From contig CAYGVA010000200.1 of the NCBI GenBank assembly GCA_964353225.1, forward strand, positions 1 to 7,533: a DNA stretch of 7,533 nt. Direction: 5' to 3'. Within the stretch, counting starts at the first letter, position 1, and every line of letters starts with the position of its first letter. Below, piece after piece: positions 6,093 through 7,533 of this stretch. Both the position numbers and the translations under genes were made by a program. The notes under the pieces were generated by a model, which saw only the letters and a program-made list of their open reading frames with translations, did no database searches and had not been told where the DNA came from. The stretch is from PCC-6406 sp964353225 (lineage in GTDB: Bacteria > Cyanobacteriota > Cyanobacteriia > Phormidesmidales > Phormidesmidaceae).

Positions 6093-6124
6093 GGCTGTTT
6101 TGTCAGTCCATTCGCCCGACAGCC
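6093..6124. repeat. Inverted repeat GGCTGT/ACAGCC
   Basis: Six-base arms at 6093-6098 and 6119-6124 enclose a 20-base loop. It sits between the 69-base palindrome and the 24-base palindrome and is weak alone. It may be part of one larger fold. Confidence 0.25.
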
Positions 6125-6146
6125 GGTATTTTAGTTCTCGGCAATT

Positions 6147-6170
6147 GCCTGAGGTCGATCGACCTCAGGC
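6147..6170. repeat. Perfect 24-base palindrome
   Basis: The 12 bases GCCTGAGGTCGA (6147-6158) are followed at once by their exact reverse complement, with no spacer and no mismatch. It has CGATCG at the centre. It could be a cruciform, a dimeric protein-binding site or the stem of a terminator, although no T run follows directly. It lies 76 bases before the UPF0182 start. Confidence 0.8.
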
Positions 6171-6178
6171 GGTGACGC

Positions 6179-6197
6179 AACGGCTGTAACCGTTTTT
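6179..6197 (+). terminator. Weak intrinsic terminator-like hairpin
   Basis: AACGG (6179-6183) pairs with CCGTT (6190-6194) around a six-base loop, and the run TTTTT (6193-6197) follows. The five-pair stem is short. Together with the 24-base palindrome just upstream it could end transcripts coming from the DUF4079 gene. Confidence 0.45.
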
Positions 6198-6208
6198 AGA
6201 TAAAGATC

Positions 6209-6239
6209 TTGCTCCGATGGGGATGACAACCCCTAGAAT
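6209..6239 (+). promoter_or_regulatory. Candidate promoter of the UPF0182 gene
   Basis: TAGAAT (6234-6239) matches five of six bases of the -10 consensus. TTGCTC (6209-6214) is a weak -35 at a 19-base spacing. Between them is GGGG/CCCC (6219-6222, 6230-6233), a small inverted repeat that could be an operator. The start of transcription would fall at or next to the ATG at 6246, implying a leaderless or nearly leaderless mRNA. Confidence 0.3.
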
Positions 6240-6245
6240 GCGGTC

Positions 6246-7533
6246 ATGGCATGGAAACGACTGCGTTATTGGCTAGGTTGGCCTTGGTTGGGGCTGGTGC
6301 TCGGGGGCCTGGCTGTCATTCAAGGGTTGACCTATTGCTGGGCCGAGGGTCTGTGGTTTAAGGATGTTGGCTATGGCGATGCCTTTCAACTGCGGATCAC
6401 CACCCAAGCCGTCCTCGGATTTGTGGGCATTGGGGGCAGCTTTGCTTTGCTCTGGGGCAATCTGGCCCTAGCGAATCGCCTCCGGCCCATGTTGGCGTCG
6501 GAATGGCGACCGGCGACGGCGCAGCGATCGCGACGGGTCGGCCTGGGCCTCAAAGCACTCCTGGGACTGAGCATTTTTCTGGCCCTGTTGATTAGCATTC
6601 AACTGCTTTACCTCGGGCGGGTGCTGATCAGCTACTGGTCACCCACCGCATCGGTTTACACCCCAGCTCCGCCCACGCCCCTGTGGGCCAAGCCGACGGC
6701 GATTCAAGCGGTGATTGAACAATTGATTGCCCAGCCTTGGCAGCTGATCGCCTTGGCGAGTGGGGCGATGGCCCTGCTGTTTGTGCCCCGTGTGACCAGT
6801 AAAATCGCTGCCCTATTGGCCAGTATCGGGCTGGGGGTCACCTTGGCCGAACACTGGACCAAGGTTTTGTTGGCCCTAAATCCGGCGGCCTTTGGGGAAG
6901 TGGATCCGCTCTTTCAGCGGGACATCAGTTTTTATTTATTTCGGTTGCCCTGCCTAGAGGTGCTGGAGTTTTGGCTGATCAGCCTGATGTTTTTTGCCCT
7001 GGTCAGCGTCACCCTGCTGTATTTGCTGGCGGGGAAGAGCCTCAGTCGAGGTCGATTTCTCGGATTTACCGCCCCCCAGCAGCGGCATCTCTATGGTTTA
7101 GGGGGTGTGCTGCTTTTAGCCACTAGCCTCAGTCACTGGCTGGGGCGCTACCAAACCCTCTATTCCCAACGGGGGGTGGTATACGGGGCCAGCTATACCG
7201 ATGTCCATGTCAGTTTGCCGGCCTATACGGCGTTAAGTGCGATGGCCCTTTTTCTGGGGCTGGGGCTACTGTGGCGGACGGTATTTTGGCGGTTTGGGTT
7301 GCTGAGCATTGTGGAGTGGCTGCAAAAGGTGGGGCAGCGGCATTATGCGGTGTTACCCCCGTTTCCCTATCGGCCCCTATCGGCACGGCCTCTGATTTGG
7401 GGGATTTTGATTTATCTGGGCTTAGGGGTGATGGGGGGGTGGTTAGCGCCGCAATTGGTGCAGCAGGTGGTGGTGCAGCCCAATGAACTGCTGCGGGAAA
7501 CCCCTTACCTAGAGCGGGCGATCGCCCAAACCC
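6246..7533 (+). CDS. UPF0182 family membrane protein (N-terminal part, cut by window end)
   Basis: The frame from ATG 6246 stays open for 429 codons to the window edge. It shows the marks of UPF0182, large membrane proteins of unknown function, usually about 900-1000 residues, so less than half is present. Family motifs are LWFKDVGYGDAF (36-47), FGEVDP followed by RDISFYLFRLP (216-221, 225-235), LYSQRGVVYGASYTDVHVSLP (split at 305-325) and VQPNELLRETPYLERAI (410-426), where the large extracytoplasmic domain normally begins. Hydrophobic segments lie at about 14-35, 54-76, 102-127, 165-180, 186-202, 240-262, 282-300, 326-350 and 382-400. The next in-frame codons upstream of 6246 reach a TAG at 6234-6236, so this ATG is the earliest possible. 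HIP1 sites lie at 6524 and 7518. GC content is high. The gene is probably intact beyond the edge, as no stop or frameshift is seen. Confidence 0.92.
   Translation, partial: MAWKRLRYWLGWPWLGLVLGGLAVIQGLTYCWAEGLWFKDVGYGDAFQLRITTQAVLGFVGIGGSFALLWGNLALANRLRPMLASEWRPATAQRSRRVGLGLKALLGLSIFLALLISIQLLYLGRVLISYWSPTASVYTPAPPTPLWAKPTAIQAVIEQLIAQPWQLIALASGAMALLFVPRVTSKIAALLASIGLGVTLAEHWTKVLLALNPAAFGEVDPLFQRDISFYLFRLPCLEVLEFWLISLMFFALVSVTLLYLLAGKSLSRGRFLGFTAPQQRHLYGLGGVLLLATSLSHWLGRYQTLYSQRGVVYGASYTDVHVSLPAYTALSAMALFLGLGLLWRTVFWRFGLLSIVEWLQKVGQRHYAVLPPFPYRPLSARPLIWGILIYLGLGVMGGWLAPQLVQQVVVQPNELLRETPYLERAIAQT

Noticed and set aside
7271..7486. 71-codon plus-strand ORF rich in Ala and Gly near the right edge.
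   Set aside because: It lies inside the UPF0182 reading frame, which carries the family motifs and continues through this stretch; this is a shadow frame.
1..7533. CRISPR arrays, insertion sequences, transposases, integrases and tRNA or rRNA genes.
   Set aside because: None were seen: no regularly spaced repeat units, no transposase motifs, and no recognisable RNA gene folds on either strand.

Overview
The window looks like chromosomal DNA of a cyanobacterium. The octamer GCGATCGC (HIP1), typical of cyanobacterial genomes, occurs six times (3335, 3857, 4667, 5411, 6524, 7518). Three genes resemble families common in cyanobacteria: a DUF4079 membrane protein, a UPF0182 membrane protein, and a 254-residue hypothetical protein that I recall as cyanobacterial. 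The genus cannot be named from this sequence.

Layout, left to right. (1) 44-1015, plus: a family 2 glycosyltransferase, AT-richer than the rest and probably the end of a polysaccharide cluster that continues to the left. (2) 1120-1151: a hairpin terminator that serves both strands. (3) 1192-1875, minus: an exported protein with a PEP-CTERM sorting tail, preceded by about 530 bases without a convincing gene that hold several hairpins. (4) 2407-3963, minus: a cytoplasmic-type gamma-glutamyltransferase-like enzyme that keeps the catalytic Thr but not the usual substrate-binding Arg. (5) 3964-4441: a divergent intergenic region with an inverted repeat, a direct repeat, a perfect but orphan Shine-Dalgarno sequence and a good -10 box. 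(6) 4442-5206, plus: a hypothetical protein whose C-terminal half resembles the TIR / nucleoside deoxyribosyltransferase-like nucleotide-binding fold. (7) 5294-5980, plus: a DUF4079 membrane protein. (8) 5981-6245: an intergenic region with a 69-base imperfect palindrome, a 24-base perfect palindrome and a small terminator-like hairpin. (9) 6246 to the right edge, plus: the N-terminal 429 residues of a UPF0182 protein, cut by the window end.

How the genes fit together. There is no obvious single pathway. The glycosyltransferase and the PEP-CTERM protein both fit cell-surface or extracellular-matrix functions, but they are convergent and end at a shared terminator. The 4442 and 5294 genes may be co-transcribed (87-base gap). 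The UPF0182 gene probably has its own promoter. No complete multi-gene defence or mobile system is visible. The most unusual items are the TIR-like protein, the structured leader upstream of the PEP-CTERM gene, and the two palindromic elements before the UPF0182 gene.
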